The notes under the pieces: generated by a model | What the model was told of the DNA's origin: nothing | Seen by the model: the letters and a program-made list of their open reading frames with translations, nothing else | Database searches by the model: none | Source: Siphonodentalium dalli | Taxonomy: Eukaryota > Mollusca > Scaphopoda > Gadilida > Siphonodentaliidae | Direction: 5' to 3' | DNA: 64,000 bases | Assembly: GCA_032622095.1 (NCBI GenBank) | Contig: CP136069.1 | Location: forward strand, 8,200,036-8,264,035 | Shown here: one piece after another, positions 44,023-54,221 of the stretch | How positions within the stretch are numbered: the stretch's first letter is position 1 | Layout: every line of letters begins with the position of its first letter | Made by a program: the position numbers and the translations under genes

Positions 44023-44152
44023 AATATACGCATAGTGTTTCTGAATAACAAATTTAATCCACGAGTGGGATTGGCGATTTACACCATGAGCTTTAAATCG
44101 CCATTCCCACGAGTGGATTAAATTTGTTATTCTGAAACACTATGCGTATATT
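44023..44152. repeat. Long inverted repeat, 58-bp arms
   Basis: aatatacgcatagtgtttct and gaataacaaatttaatccac are mirrored by gtggattaaatttgttattc and tgaaacactatgcgtatatt, loop acaccatgagc. Directly followed by an 83-bp unit in two copies (44155-44320; gtttatgccacgat, aaattgtatggagaaagttt). Confidence 0.85.
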
Positions 44153-44491
44153 TTGTTTATGCCACGATGTTTACAATGCGATGGATAAACGCTTTTCCTT
44201 TCAAATTGTATGGAGAAAGTTTAATCCACTCTGCGATGTTTATGCCACGATCTTTACAATGCAATGGATAAACACTTTTCCGTTCAAATTGTATGGAGAA
44301 AGTTTAATCCACTCTGCGAAGTTTAATCAACAGTAGGCACGTTTAATCAACAGGTGTTGATTAAATGTAAAATTTAAACAGATGGCTTTATTTATATAGT
44401 AAGATAGGCAATCGTGGTATAAAATGCTATGACTGATAAATGATGGCTATAATTCTCACCCATTCATGTCACACAGCAGAATTATAGTTAA

Positions 44492-44742
44492 CCCATACAG
44501 AGCCCCAGACAAACATGAGCAGACGACACTCCTCTATATGCTTCTATATATGTGTGGGGCTCCCTGCAGGGTAATGGATGTTTTTTATTTTATGTCCTAA
44601 AATTTTTAAGAAACATGTATTTAAACAAAATGATAAAAAATTGTTAGGCCAATGCATTCGCTTATATATGCGAGGCGACCTATGGTCGACTCGCATATAT
44701 AAGAGAATGCATTGGCACAGGGCCCTTCTGTTGGGTAAAGGG
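44492..44742. mobile_element. TTAA-H/A chimera
   Basis: TTAA at 44488-44491 and 44743-44746. Left end CCCATACAGAGCCCC of H type, right end TGTTGGGTAAAGGG of A type. One PAL at 44648-44716. It looks like an A/H composite that lost its left A half and first PAL. Confidence 0.8.
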
Positions 44743-44863
44743 TTAACCACAGCAGAATTATGGGTAACTTTTCAGGATTTAATCGGAAATATGGCTTGTT
44801 GCCATTTATCGGAAAGCTCTCAGTGAGAGCTTTCCGATGAATGTTAACAAGCCATATTTCCCA
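44743..44863. mobile_element. TA-B from the TTAA on
   Basis: ttaaccacagcagaattatg to the turn, then the start of the right arm (gagctttccgatgaatg). The sequence left of the TTAA in this B copy is gone. Confidence 0.8.
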
Positions 44864-44940
44864 TAAACTCTTCATAAAAAGGCATCGCCCATCAAAGAGG
44901 CCCATCAAAGAGCGCTGTCATTTACTGCCCATTCACCCTA

Positions 44941-45198
44941 CCATAACTGGTGCTTCCTGAATTTTTGTGTGAACCCTGTGCCAATGCATTCTCTTATATA
45001 TGCAAGTCGCCATAGGGAGCCTCGCATATACAAGAGAATGTGTTGGCCTACCAATATTTACCTTGGACCTTGTAAGCCACTGCATTCTCTTAAATATGTG
45101 AGACTCCCCATGGGATCGAGACTCACATATATAAAAGAATGCACTGGCACATGCAGGATCTTTAATGCTGCATCAGCACAGCTCCCGTCATCAAAGGA
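44941..45198. mobile_element. TTAA-I element, degenerate
   Basis: Left actggtgcttcctgaattttt, hairpins gccaatgc to gtgttggc (44978-45046) and gccactgc to gcactggc (about 45074-45148), right end gctcccgtcatcaaagg. No TTAA preserved. Confidence 0.6.
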
Positions 45199-45406
45199 TC
45201 AAGGAGTCGCTACTCCTGTGTGGCATTGATCCATAAAAATGCTCTGTCATGACAATAGCTTCCAGTTTCTTCTCTGTTGCTGTTGTCTTCGTCTGTTCTG
45301 ATTGAAAAAGTTTTTATACCAATTTGTAGCCTACCAAACTATTTTTTTAAATGATCTTTTAATTAAAATAACACTGAAATTGTAAAATGCATTATTAAAA
45401 ATCATG

Positions 45407-45536
45407 TGCCAGTGCATTCTCTTAAATATGCAAGTCTCCCATATGGAGCCTCGCATATATAAGAGAATTCACTGGCTTACAAGGTCAAGGTAAATGTTGT
45501 TAGGATGATGTATTCTCTTATATATGCGATAGAAAT
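45407..45536. mobile_element. TTAA-I fragment
   Basis: gtgccagtgcattctcttaa to gagaattcactggc hairpin (45408-45475), then ttacaaggtcaaggtaaatg and part of a second arm. Confidence 0.6.
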
Positions 45537-45670
45537 CTATTGCTTCAACTTATCGAAAGGTTAATTCCCCCCCCCCCCCCCCCCTTTATTCTTCCAGGTT
45601 TCATGATTCATAAATTTATGAATGATTTTCTCATAATTCATAGTAATATTGCTAATCAATATTATAAAGT

Positions 45671-45833
45671 CATTATACAATGTTGTGTACAGTATGTGTT
45701 TGTCTTGTATGAGTCCAGGTTCTGGTGGAAAGTCATATTGGACGAGACACGCAGTGTCGAGTCCAATATGACTTTTCACCACAACCTGGACGAGTACAAT
45801 AAAAACTCATACTGTACACAACATTGTATAATG
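45671..45833. repeat. Long inverted repeat, about 75-bp arms
   Basis: cattatacaatgttgtgtac and gtccaggttctggtgg are mirrored by ccaccacaacctggac and gtacacaacattgtataatg. The centre agtcatattggac/gtccaatatgact is exact. A run of about 19 C precedes it at 45567-45585. Confidence 0.85.
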
Positions 45834-46470
45834 ATTGTATAATGACATTTTTATTATCCAAATTTATATTTTAACCAAATTTTGGGAATAAAACTTTTGT
45901 GGTTATTTTTGGTATTTGTCGGCACTTAATTCTCTATAAAAGCCTGTATTTAATCATCAGAAAACATGATTTGGAAAAGTAAACACGGAAATGAAAAAAA
46001 AAACTCAATGCGGAAGTGAAACATCTGCTAAATCCACCAGTGTTGCGTGCGCATCACAATTTCACCGATCCATTTCACAATAGTTAATTTGTGACATCAC
46101 GGAGTCCCAATAAAAAAGTGATATTGCACACTTGGGAGTCCAATATGACATGATCCAACCCTTATTCCATTCAATAAAATTGTGATATGTAATATTCATA
46201 AACATTGCATAACAGGAAATAGTGCCAGTTTGTCTTCTGTTTACATTCCGTATGCTACATCTCAATATTTTTCCAACAATCTCTAATGAATAAAGAGTTT
46301 GAAAAGTTATTTCATTAAATTTAAGTCACTAAATAAATCAAAGAGTCTTTATTTATCTGGGACTACATGTATTTCTATACGCAGGCAAAACCATGCATAG
46401 TTATTTTGAAGCCAATGATATTTTCACGTCCCATTTGTTGATTTTAGTATGTTTTATCTAGGTTTTGGAT

Positions 46471-46616
46471 CATGTAATAAATAGAATCTACAACTCATCC
46501 CCAGTTTATAGCGGAATTTACAAAGGCTCAATCCAGACCTAATTTACTTGACGAGTTTTGTAAATTCCACTATAAACTGGGGACTCATTGTAGATCCTCT
46601 ATGTATTTATTACATA
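46471..46616. repeat. Long inverted repeat, about 54-bp arms
   Basis: atgtaataaatagaatctac and ccccagtttatagcggaatt are mirrored by aattccactataaactgggg and gtatttattacat, loop around ggctcaatccagacctaatt. Confidence 0.85.
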
Positions 46617-46687
46617 ATTTGATGCCCGGAATGTGAAAAAAACAGGCAATTACCTGTGACAAAAATAAGCAAGGCTTAAAATAAAAA

Positions 46688-47125
46688 AAAAATTACTGAC
46701 TCAAAATGACAGGCACCAAATGGATGGCGTTGGTCATTTCAAAATGGTGCCTGTCAAATTTTCAGATGTTCTGAATGAGACCGTATTTAAATTTCCAATC
46801 AACTTATTATTCGTCAATGAGTGAGTTAGTGAGCGTCCAATCGCCACCCAGGAAAAACACAAGTTTTGTTTGTTTTCAAAAGTTCAAAAACGTTCCGTTG
46901 ATTAATACATACAAATGCACTTCACAAACGAGATAATTTGCATTAAACTCTGAATTGATCTGAAATTAAAAAAGAGCTATTTTTTATTTTCAATGTCTGA
47001 TTTGGCCACTAATGGCTCCTTTGATGTACCCAAACAGATACAGATTGTTTAAAAATTTGTATTGGACACAATGTCCGACAGATACAGGAGTGCACTGGAC
47101 ATAAACTATTTTTCGATGGGACAAT
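46688..47125. repeat. Dispersed repeat Q, copy 1
   Basis: Aligns to 56310-56785: ggcaccaaatggatgg, cttattattcgtcaatga, acccaaacagatacagattg and gtccgacagatacag. Contains a short inverted repeat tgacaggcacc/ggtgcctgtca. Confidence 0.8.
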
Positions 47126-47200
47126 GACCTTGACCGGCCACTTATTTTGAGCCTTGAATTTCAGACTGAGTGTTATACATGTACTACATGTAGATGGTTA

Positions 47201-47439
47201 ACCCTTTCATGACGGGAGATTCCTGAAATTTTGTAAAAACACTGTGCCAAGGCGTTCTCTTATATATGTGAGTATCCCATAGGGAGCCTCGTTTATATAA
47301 GAGAATACATTGGCCTAACAATATTTACCTCGACCTTATAAGCCAGGCATTCTCTTATAAATGCGAGGCCCTCTATATAAGAGAATGCACTGGCACAGGG
47401 TATTTAATGCTGCACCAATGCACCACTCCCTCATGAAAG
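47201..47439. mobile_element. TTAA-I element, best left end
   Basis: TTAA at 47197-47200 followed by CCCTTTCATGACGGGAG. Hairpins are at about 47253-47313 and 47342-47392. The right end ctccctcatgaaag mirrors the left with a few changes; the right TTAA is lost. Confidence 0.75.
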
Positions 47440-47478
47440 TGATAATAATCGAGGTGATATATAAAGTTTAATGTTTAA

Positions 47479-47557
47479 CCCACAAGGAGCCTCACACAGA
47501 TGGAAGTTTCTACTATGGAGTGTCGTCTGCTGTAGTGTATGTGGGGATATTTGTGGG
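47479..47557. mobile_element. TTAA-H element, complete
   Basis: TTAA at 47475-47478 and 47558-47561; ends CCCACAAGGAGCC and tatTTGTGGG. 79 bp. Confidence 0.8.
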
Positions 47558-47561
47558 TTAA

Positions 47562-47926
47562 CCCTTCACCCAACAAACCGGCCAAAACCGGCCAAATAAA
47601 GCTTCAACAGCCTAAAATATCTTCGGTCTGTCTCAATAGAACCATACAAATATGGATATCATTGGAACCGGCTCCTTGACCACATTGTGATAGTTACAGT
47701 TATGCCCTGTGCCAATGCATTCTCTTATATATGCGAGTCGACCATAGGTCGCCTCGCATATATAAGAGAATGCATTGGCCTAAAAAAAATTCTTACATTC
47801 TTTAACAATTTTATAATTTTTAATGTGTTAAGCCAATGCATTCTCTTATATATGCGAGGCGACCTATGGTCGACTCGCATATATAAGAGAATGCATTGGC
47901 ACAGGGCCCTTCTGTTGGGTAAAGGG
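47562..47926 (+). mobile_element. TTAA-A MITE abutting H
   Basis: Shares the TTAA at 47558-47561 with H; on the right it reads TTAT (47927-47930). PALs at 47711-47779 and 47832-47900. Confidence 0.9.
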
Positions 47927-48174
47927 TTATATGTTATGCAGCTCCCACCATGAAGGGGTTGATAAATCTATGACTAATAAATGACGGCTATAATTCTCAC
48001 CCATTCGTGTCACATCTTGTTAGTGTTTTTATCTTCATTATTTGTAGACCATGGTTTTATACTCCCACTCGTCATAAAAAGGCTTCCGTCATCACGGAGC
48101 CGTTCATTTACTCTCCGTTACCACTGTACCTGTGTGTCCTTGATTAATAAATGACTGTCATATCGGTGGCTTCC

Positions 48175-48597
48175 AGATGCCAGTGCATTCTCTTATATAT
48201 GCGAGTCTCCCATAGGGAGTCCTGCATATATATACAGTAATGCCTGAAGTATATGATCCTTTAACCACAGCAGAATTATGGTAAATTTTTCAGGATTTAG
48301 TCGGAAATATGGCTTGTTGCCATTCATCGGAAACCTCTCGGTGAGAGCTTTCTGATAAATGGCAGCAAACCATATTTCCGACTAAATCCTGAAAAATTAC
48401 CCATAATACTGCTGTGGTTTATGGGTTGATTATTTAGGACATTACTGTATAAGAGAATGCACTGGCTTACAAGTTCAAGGTAAATGTTGTTAGGCCAATG
48501 TGTTCTCTTATATTGCATAACAGGCCCTCTATATAAGAGAATGCACTGGCACAGGGTCTTTAATGCTGCACCAATGCAGCTCCCACCATGAAGGGGT
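48175..48597. mobile_element. TTAA-I element split by TA-B
   Basis: gccagtgcattctcttatat hairpin interrupted at 48235 and resumed at 48448 (taagagaatgcactggc), then ttacaagttcaaggtaaatg, second hairpin and right end ctcccaccatgaagggg. Confidence 0.75.
48235..48447. mobile_element. TA-B inside an I hairpin
   Basis: CAGTAATGCCTGAAGTATAT to GGACATTACTG, TA on both sides, near full-length palindrome. Inserted in the gcatatata/taagag arm, the same type of site that element X uses. Confidence 0.9.
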
Positions 48598-48958
48598 TGA
48601 TAAATCTATGACTAATAAATGACGGCTATAAAATTCTCACCCGTTCGTGTCACATCTTGTTAGTGTCTTTATCTTCATTATTTGTAGACCATGGTTTTAT
48701 ACTCCCACTCGTCATAAAAAGGCTTCCGTCATCACGGAGCCGTTCATTTACTCTCCGTTACCACTGTACCTGTGTGTCCTTGATTAATAAATGACTGTCA
48801 TATCGGTGGCTTCAAGATTCTCCTCTGTTTCCCATTATCTTCGCCATTGCAAGTTGTCATTGACACTATCATTTCTCAAAGTTACATGTATCATTTCTCA
48901 AATTTCACAACATTATTGTCAGGCACACTTTTTGATAATGTCAGACAAGTTACTTTAA

Positions 48959-49822
48959 CACGTTGAATGCTGGCTACGAGTTATCTCATACTACACTATA
49001 TTCCAGGTTGCCACTACGAGTTATCTCGTACTTTATATGGGGTCTAGATATTATGCTGTAGAAATTTAGGAAATTGAGTTCCCCACGTAATTATGATTTC
49101 AACCATCTCAGGAGGCTCAAATATATATGTGATGTGAGTGGTGCCACCGCATCTCTGTAATAAAGCAACCTAATTCGGGCCAAAATTATGGTTATACTGA
49201 CGCATTGGTCCCTAGCTCCGTAGTGCTGTCTGAATTGGCATTTTATAAGATCCACAAAAGTCCCTAACACTCCGCACTCCAGAATAACGAGTTAATTTGT
49301 GTATTTGAATAGTAGACATCAATTTTGAAGTAGCACGATTACACATGTAAGATTGTATTTGTCGAAATTTAGGTATGAGATAACTCGTAGTCGGCACCCA
49401 GCACCACCCATCTAAACCTGGAATGTGGGATATGATATTTCCTGGCTGTGACAACGAGTTATGTTGTAGCCAGAACTAGCGCAGGGTACTCCAAAAGATC
49501 AAATGAGCACATGTTTATTATTTACAGTATTGAACATGATAATCTGATGAAGTACTCTTATAATCTTATTAATGGCAAAGTTTGGATACGAGATAACTTG
49601 TAGTCGGCACCCAGCCATAATACCATAAAATGGCTTTGCTCTGTGCCGACTACGAGTTATCTCATAGTGCGATTATGCCATGTTTTTATGTGATCTATAA
49701 AGCTGATACATGCCCAGTTTTGGGGTTTGAGGGTGGTTATATGGTGCTATCTACCTATTAAATACTTAATATAAAGTTGGCACCCTGGAATGTTACACTA
49801 TAGGTTTCCTGCACTCAACGTG
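48959..49822. mobile_element. TTAA-J: 864-bp piggyBac-like element
   Basis: TTAA at 48955-48958 and 49823-49826. Ends CACGTTGAATGC and (complement) CACGTTGAGTGC. Inside, the near-palindrome ACGAGTTATCTCGT or its complement occurs about six times (48976, 49013, 49376, 49451, 49587, 49650), four of them next to cggcac or ccaggt-like words. No transposase ORF is visible; short ORFs only. Confidence 0.8.
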
Positions 49823-49959
49823 TTAAGAGCCAGACATGTGTCGGGTGATCAAACAATAATTAAATCCAAACTTGAAAGCGAGGCCCAATCGTCACTCATG
49901 CATAATCGGAATTCATCAGATTCCAACCGGGTTACATGCATGTGCTTCCATTCAACGGT

Positions 49960-50173
49960 GACTGTTTTCAAATTATGTCAGCCATCTTGGATTGGGGGGG
50001 ACCTTTACTTGGGTGAGATATAGGTAGAGTACAGTATTTTCAATTCAACTATAAGTTTCGGTGGAGTTGTCATGACAATAACGCCAGTTGATGTGAAGAT
50101 GAAGAAATTTTGGTGATTCTTTCAAATTATGTCCACCATCTTGGATTTGGGGGACCTTTTCTTGGGTGAGATA
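49960..50173. repeat. Two-unit repeat, about 155-bp spacing
   Basis: caaattatgtcagccatctt then ggattgggggggacctttac at 49970 recurs at 50126 (caaattatgtccaccatctt, gggggaccttttc) and both end cttgggtgagata. Confidence 0.75.
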
Positions 50174-50337
50174 CAGTGCATGCCCTAAATAATCGACTCC
50201 TTAAGCACAGCAGAATTATGGATAATTTTTCAGGATTTAGTCGGAAATATGGCTTGTTGCCATATTTCCGACTATATCCTGAAAAGTTACCCATAATTCT
50301 GCTGTGGTTAAGGAGTCGATTATTTAGGGCATTACTG
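50174..50337. mobile_element. TA-B, central deletion
   Basis: TA on both sides; CAGTGCATGCCCTAAATAATC to GGGCATTACTG. The centre is reduced to cttgttgccatatttccg. Confidence 0.9.
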
Positions 50338-50427
50338 TATAAGGAAAGTACTTCGCCTCAGTGTCCCCAACTCACAATTTTCAGCATGAATGTATTCCAG
50401 GAGATATTGGTCGATATCTTAAATTTA

Positions 50428-50582
50428 TTGACACTATCCCGCATTGTGGGCTAGTGTCACCAAATTCACCCTCTGGGGACCTCCAATGAATGGCAACAAG
50501 CCATATATTTCCGTCTAAATCCTGATAAATTACCCATAATTCTGCTGTGGTTAAGGAGTCAATTATTTTTATGGCATTACTG
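50428..50582. mobile_element. hAT-D fragment fused to TA-B right arm
   Basis: gacactatcccgcattgtgg to ctggggacctcc (D), then aatgaatggcaacaagccat to atggcattactg (B). Confidence 0.75.
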
Positions 50583-50837
50583 TATCTCCTATATAATTTT
50601 AATAATTTATTCTTATTTTCTTTAACAGGCTTTAATATATTATCCATAGGCTCAGTGTTTAATATATTACCTATATACATGACCAGAGGTTCAGTGTTTG
50701 TTGTAAGGGTTAGCTGTCTGGTTTATGAACTAGATAATTTGCTGCACAAACCGCAGCCATCTACAACCTATCTGACCTGGCACCCATCTACAACCTATCT
50801 GACCTGGCACGCACCAGAATGCACCAGTAAGCCTTAA

Positions 50838-51012
50838 CCCTTATCGGCCCTAAAACTACAAAATAAGTGTGTTGAAGAATATAAGAATAAATTCTTAAAA
50901 TTGTAAAAAAAAAAAAAAAAAATGGTAGGCCAATGCATTCTCTTATATATGAGAGAATGCATTGGCACAGGGTATATGGGTTGATACAAAAATCGACCTG
51001 GCACTCAAAGGG
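50838..51012. mobile_element. TTAA-C in the left arm, shortened
   Basis: TTAA at 50834-50837 and 51013-51016. The left end reads CCCTTATCGGCCC, missing about 20 bp. The PAL (50929-50966) is reduced to its outer arms. Confidence 0.85.
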
Positions 51013-51016
51013 TTAA

Positions 51017-51420
51017 TTTAGTGTGTCTGACATTTGCAGATTGAGGTCCCCAGAGGGTGAATTTAGCGACGCTATCCCGCACAGCTGGCTAGCATCACAA
51101 AATTCACCTTCTGGGGACCTCATTCTGCTTAGGCCTCATATTCTGGGAAGTATCTATAGTCTCAAACTAACATTGTTTTTAGTTACTTTTTCCCTTCTGT
51201 TGAATTTCCATATCCCCTAAATTGCAGAAGATTAATGGGTAAACATCACCAACTTCAACTGGGGAATTTCAATCTGATCCTAGGTCTCCCATAGCAATTG
51301 AGGGCAAAGCAGAATGAGGTCCCCATAGGGTGAATTTGGTGATGCTAGCCCACTGTGCGGGATAGCGTCACTAAATTCACCCTCTGGAGACCTCATTCTG
51401 CAAATGTCAGACACACTAAA
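51017..51420. mobile_element. hAT-D between two C copies
   Basis: TTTAGTGTGTCTGACATTTG to CAAATGTCAGACACACTAAA with both hairpins and the 'ttctgggaagtatctatag' centre that also occurs in the copy at 1007-2272. Confidence 0.85.
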
Positions 51421-51424
51421 TTAA

Positions 51425-51701
51425 ACCTTTGAGTGCCAGGTCGATTTTTGTATCAACCCATATACCCTGTCCCAATGCATTCTCTTATATATGCGAGTCG
51501 ACCATAGGTCGCCTCGCATATATAAGAGAATGCATTGGCCGCCTCGCATATATAGGTCGCCTCGCATATATAAGAGAATGCATTGGCCTAACAATTTTTT
51601 TATTTTTTTTTTTACAATTTTAAGAATTTATTCTTATATTCTTTAACACACTTATTTTGTAGTTTTAGGGCCGATAAGATCGGCCCCTGGCACTCAAAGG
51701 G
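51425..51701. mobile_element. TTAA-C in the right arm, reverse orientation
   Basis: TTAA at 51421-51424 and 51702-51705. The PAL at 51472-51588 carries a partial duplication (gcctcgcatatataggtcgc). The end away from the centre (cctggcactcaaaggg) is complete. Confidence 0.85.
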
Positions 51702-51949
51702 TTAAGGCTTACTGGCGCATTCTGGTGCGTGCCAGGTCAGATAGGTTGTAGATGGCTGCGGTTTGTGCAGCAAATTATCTAGTTCATAAACCACACAGCT
51801 AAATTCGTGCTTGTTTGGAACTGCTGCAGTTACTCAACTATCAAATGCTAAATGACAAAGTGCAAATATTCACTTATTTATTTCAAATGACGAGGACACT
51901 ATTGGCACAGTAACCGATGACACTATTAGCACAGTAACCGGCATCCATA

Positions 51950-52380
51950 TTAAAGTTAACTGCGACACAATATGCACGGCTGATGAAACCTATCGGTGAT
52001 AATATCTCTAACCTGACATGTACAGAGTTAATTGCCGGCATGGAGCATGTGCCTGTTAACCCTTTGAGTGCCAGGGGCCGATCTCATCGGCCCTAAACCT
52101 ACACAATAAGTCTGTTAAAGAATATAAGAATAAATTATTAAAATTGTAAAAAATTGTAAAAAAAAAAAAAAAAAAAAAAATTGTTAGGCCAATGCATTCT
52201 CCTATATATGCGAGGCGACCTATGGTCGACTCGCATATATAAGAGAATGCATTGGTGGCACAGGGTATATGGGTTGATACAAAAATCGGACCTGGCACTC
52301 AAAGGGTTAATCATTTTTGGCAGGGCTGAGGCGAGTCACAGAATGGTTGCGTAACCATGGTGGGGAGGGGAGCTGTGGGC
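51950..52380. repeat. Paralogous segment P, copy 1 (with C insertion)
   Basis: gcgacacaatatgc, cctatcggtgataatatc and cctgacatgtacagagttaa continue after the C element as tcatttttggcagggctgag. Aligns to 53573-53730, where no element is present. Confidence 0.8.
52060..52306. mobile_element. TTAA-C MITE in segment P
   Basis: TTAA at 52056-52059 and 52307-52310. PAL at 52188-52259 with an extra ggt in the right arm tip. The other copy of P reads gcatgtaaatcattttt at this place. Confidence 0.9.
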
Positions 52381-52458
52381 GGATGGAGGTTTATTCCACA
52401 ACCGTCGATGCACATGTATTCAAAGTAATCCCAGAGATTGAATAGATATGGCTGTATC

Positions 52459-52556
52459 AATGTGCCTGTCATTTGCAGAATGAGGCCCCCAGAGGGCAAT
52501 CATCACTAATTTCACCCTCTGGGGACCTCATTCTGCTTAGGCCTCATCTTCTCATA
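52459..52556. mobile_element. hAT-D left hairpin
   Basis: tcaatgtgcctgtcatttgc to gcttaggcctcatcttctc; the hairpin has lost its gaatttagtgatgc loop side. Confidence 0.7.
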
Positions 52557-52782
52557 CTGTACATGTATCATTACTGCTTTTTCATCAAACTTAAATCCCA
52601 ATGAGGGTAGTTATAGAATCAATGGATTAAACTTTTCTGACACAATGGTGTGGAATAAATACAGAACACAACTTGCATCATAATATAGAATATTTTGTGT
52701 GAATATTGAACATCGATAATTTAAGCCATCAGGGAACGTAAATCATGATTTTCACGACTAACGCCTTCTGATGCTCCAGACT

Positions 52783-53123
52783 GCAAGCCTGGAAATAGTG
52801 TTTCTGTCATTTGCAGAATGAGATCCCCAGAGGGTGAATTTAGTGACGCTATCTCACATGGCATGAACCTCATTCTACTTAGGCCTCAACTACTTTGGGA
52901 GATCTAGGATCAGATTGAAGTTATCCAGTTGAAGTTGGTGATATGCACCCATTAGTCACCTCGATTATCAATTTATCTTCTGTAAATTAGAGGATATAGA
53001 AACTGAACAGAAGGGAAAAAGGAACTAAAAACAACATTTATTTGAGACTATAGATACTTCCCAGAATTTGAGGCCTAAGCAGAATGAGGTCTCCAGAGGG
53101 TGAATTTGGTGATGATAGCCCAA
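52783..53123. mobile_element. hAT-D, right end truncated
   Basis: CAAGCCTGGAAATAGTG, left arm, the 'aggatcagattgaag' centre, and the start of the right hairpin to gatgatagccca. Confidence 0.75.
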
Positions 53124-53307
53124 TGTATTGATCAGAATGGCATATTTAGATGTCCATCAACTCAGGCTTTCACCCATGTCGAACACGCGCCAACATCATC
53201 TACCCCAGAACGCGATGTTGGTATCCACAACATGTTGTGTTTATTTCGATTTTAAATTATAGTTATATAACTCAAAGTTTTAAAATACCACAACCTGTGA
53301 CAATATA

Positions 53308-53455
53308 CAGTAATGCTCTAATTAATCGACCTCTTAACCAAAGCAGAATTATGGGTAACTTTTCAGGATTTAGTCGGAAATATTTCCGACTAAATCCTGA
53401 AAAGTTACCCATAATTCTGCTTTGGTTAAGAAGTCGATTACTTAGAGCATTACTG
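53308..53455. mobile_element. TA-B, short near-perfect palindrome
   Basis: TA on both sides. 148 bp; both arms read through to gtcggaaatatttccgac. The arms share the variant caaagcag/ctgctttg instead of cacagcag/ctgctgtg. Confidence 0.9.
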
Positions 53456-53489
53456 TAGGACACCATGTGACAATAAAGGCTGCCTATCT

Positions 53490-53560
53490 TTTTTTTTTAT
53501 AATTTTTTTACAATTTTAATATATTTTATTATATAATATCGGCCCCTGGCACTCAAAGGG
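53490..53560. mobile_element. TTAA-C right-end relic
   Basis: Poly-T stretch, then tcggcccctggcactcaaag and gg with TTAA at 53561-53564. The PAL is gone. Confidence 0.65.
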
Positions 53561-53572
53561 TTAATAAAAGTT

Positions 53573-53730
53573 AATGCGACACAATATGCCCGACTGATGA
53601 AACCTATCGGTGATAATATCCCCAACCTGACATGTACAGAGTTAATTCCCCTGATGGAGCAAGCGCATGTAAATCATTTTTTTGGCAGAGCTGAGGTGGG
53701 CTGTCACAGAATGCATGGTTACGTAACACA
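53573..53730 (+). pseudogene. Paralogous segment P, copy 2, open frame
   Basis: Reads MKPIGDNIPNLTCTELI, PLMEQAHVNHFFGRAEVGCH on the plus strand without stop. Copy 1 at 51950 reads QYARLMKPIGDNISNLTCTE in the same frame up to the C insertion and is then broken. Differences between the copies are mostly single codons. The peptide is not one I recognise; the tails of retrotransposon ORFs and unknown host exons are both possible. Confidence 0.35.
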
Positions 53731-53763
53731 ACACAACAGCCTTCTGGAATGTATACTCTGCAT

Positions 53764-54221
53764 CAAGCCTGAGTTTAGTGTGCCTGTCATTTGCAAAATG
53801 AGGTCCCCAGAGGGTGAATTTAGTGATGTATTCCTCATAGCGGGCTAGCATCTGCAAACTCACCCTCTAGGGACCTCATTCTGCACGGCTTCATCTGCTA
53901 TGGGCGACATAGACTCAGATTGAAGTTCCCAAATGGTGAATATTGTGATGTACATCCATTGGGAACCTCAATTATGCAATGTGTTGTCTGCCAATTTGGG
54001 GATATAGATAAATTAACTAAAAAGGAAATATTATCTGTGAAGAAGTTTCTATAAAAATTTGATAATTAAGAAACTTTCCAGAGAAGATGCGGCCTGAGCG
54101 GAATGAGGTCCCCCGGAGGGTGAATTTAGTGATGCTAGCTCGCTATGCAGGATAGCATCACTAAACTCACCCTCTGGGGGACCTCATTCTGCTAATGACA
54201 GGCATAATAAACACAGGCTTG
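53764..54221. mobile_element. hAT-D, long form, exact 8-bp duplication
   Basis: CAAGCCTGAGTTTAGTGTG to AACACAGGCTTG; CTCTGCAT at 53756-53763 and 54222-54229. Confidence 0.95.

Larger units (their letters stand above)
47938..48815. repeat. Duplication of I end plus 235-bp flank
   Basis: gcagctcccaccatgaaggg to catatcggtggcttc at 47938-48172 recurs at 48582-48815 almost unchanged (caccgg differences are few). A diverged third copy brackets the elements at 44430-45290. Confidence 0.85.
50711..51801. repeat. 1.1-kb inverted duplication
   Basis: The left arm 50711-51016 and right arm 51421-51801 are reverse complements, with indels. They share unique flank (tagctgt.tggtttatgaac, tttgctgcacaaaccgcagc, tatctgacctggcacgcacc) as well as a TTAA-C element each. 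The centre 51017-51420 is a hAT-D element. The left arm has an extra 25-bp tandem unit; the right has an extra piece of PAL. Confidence 0.85.
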
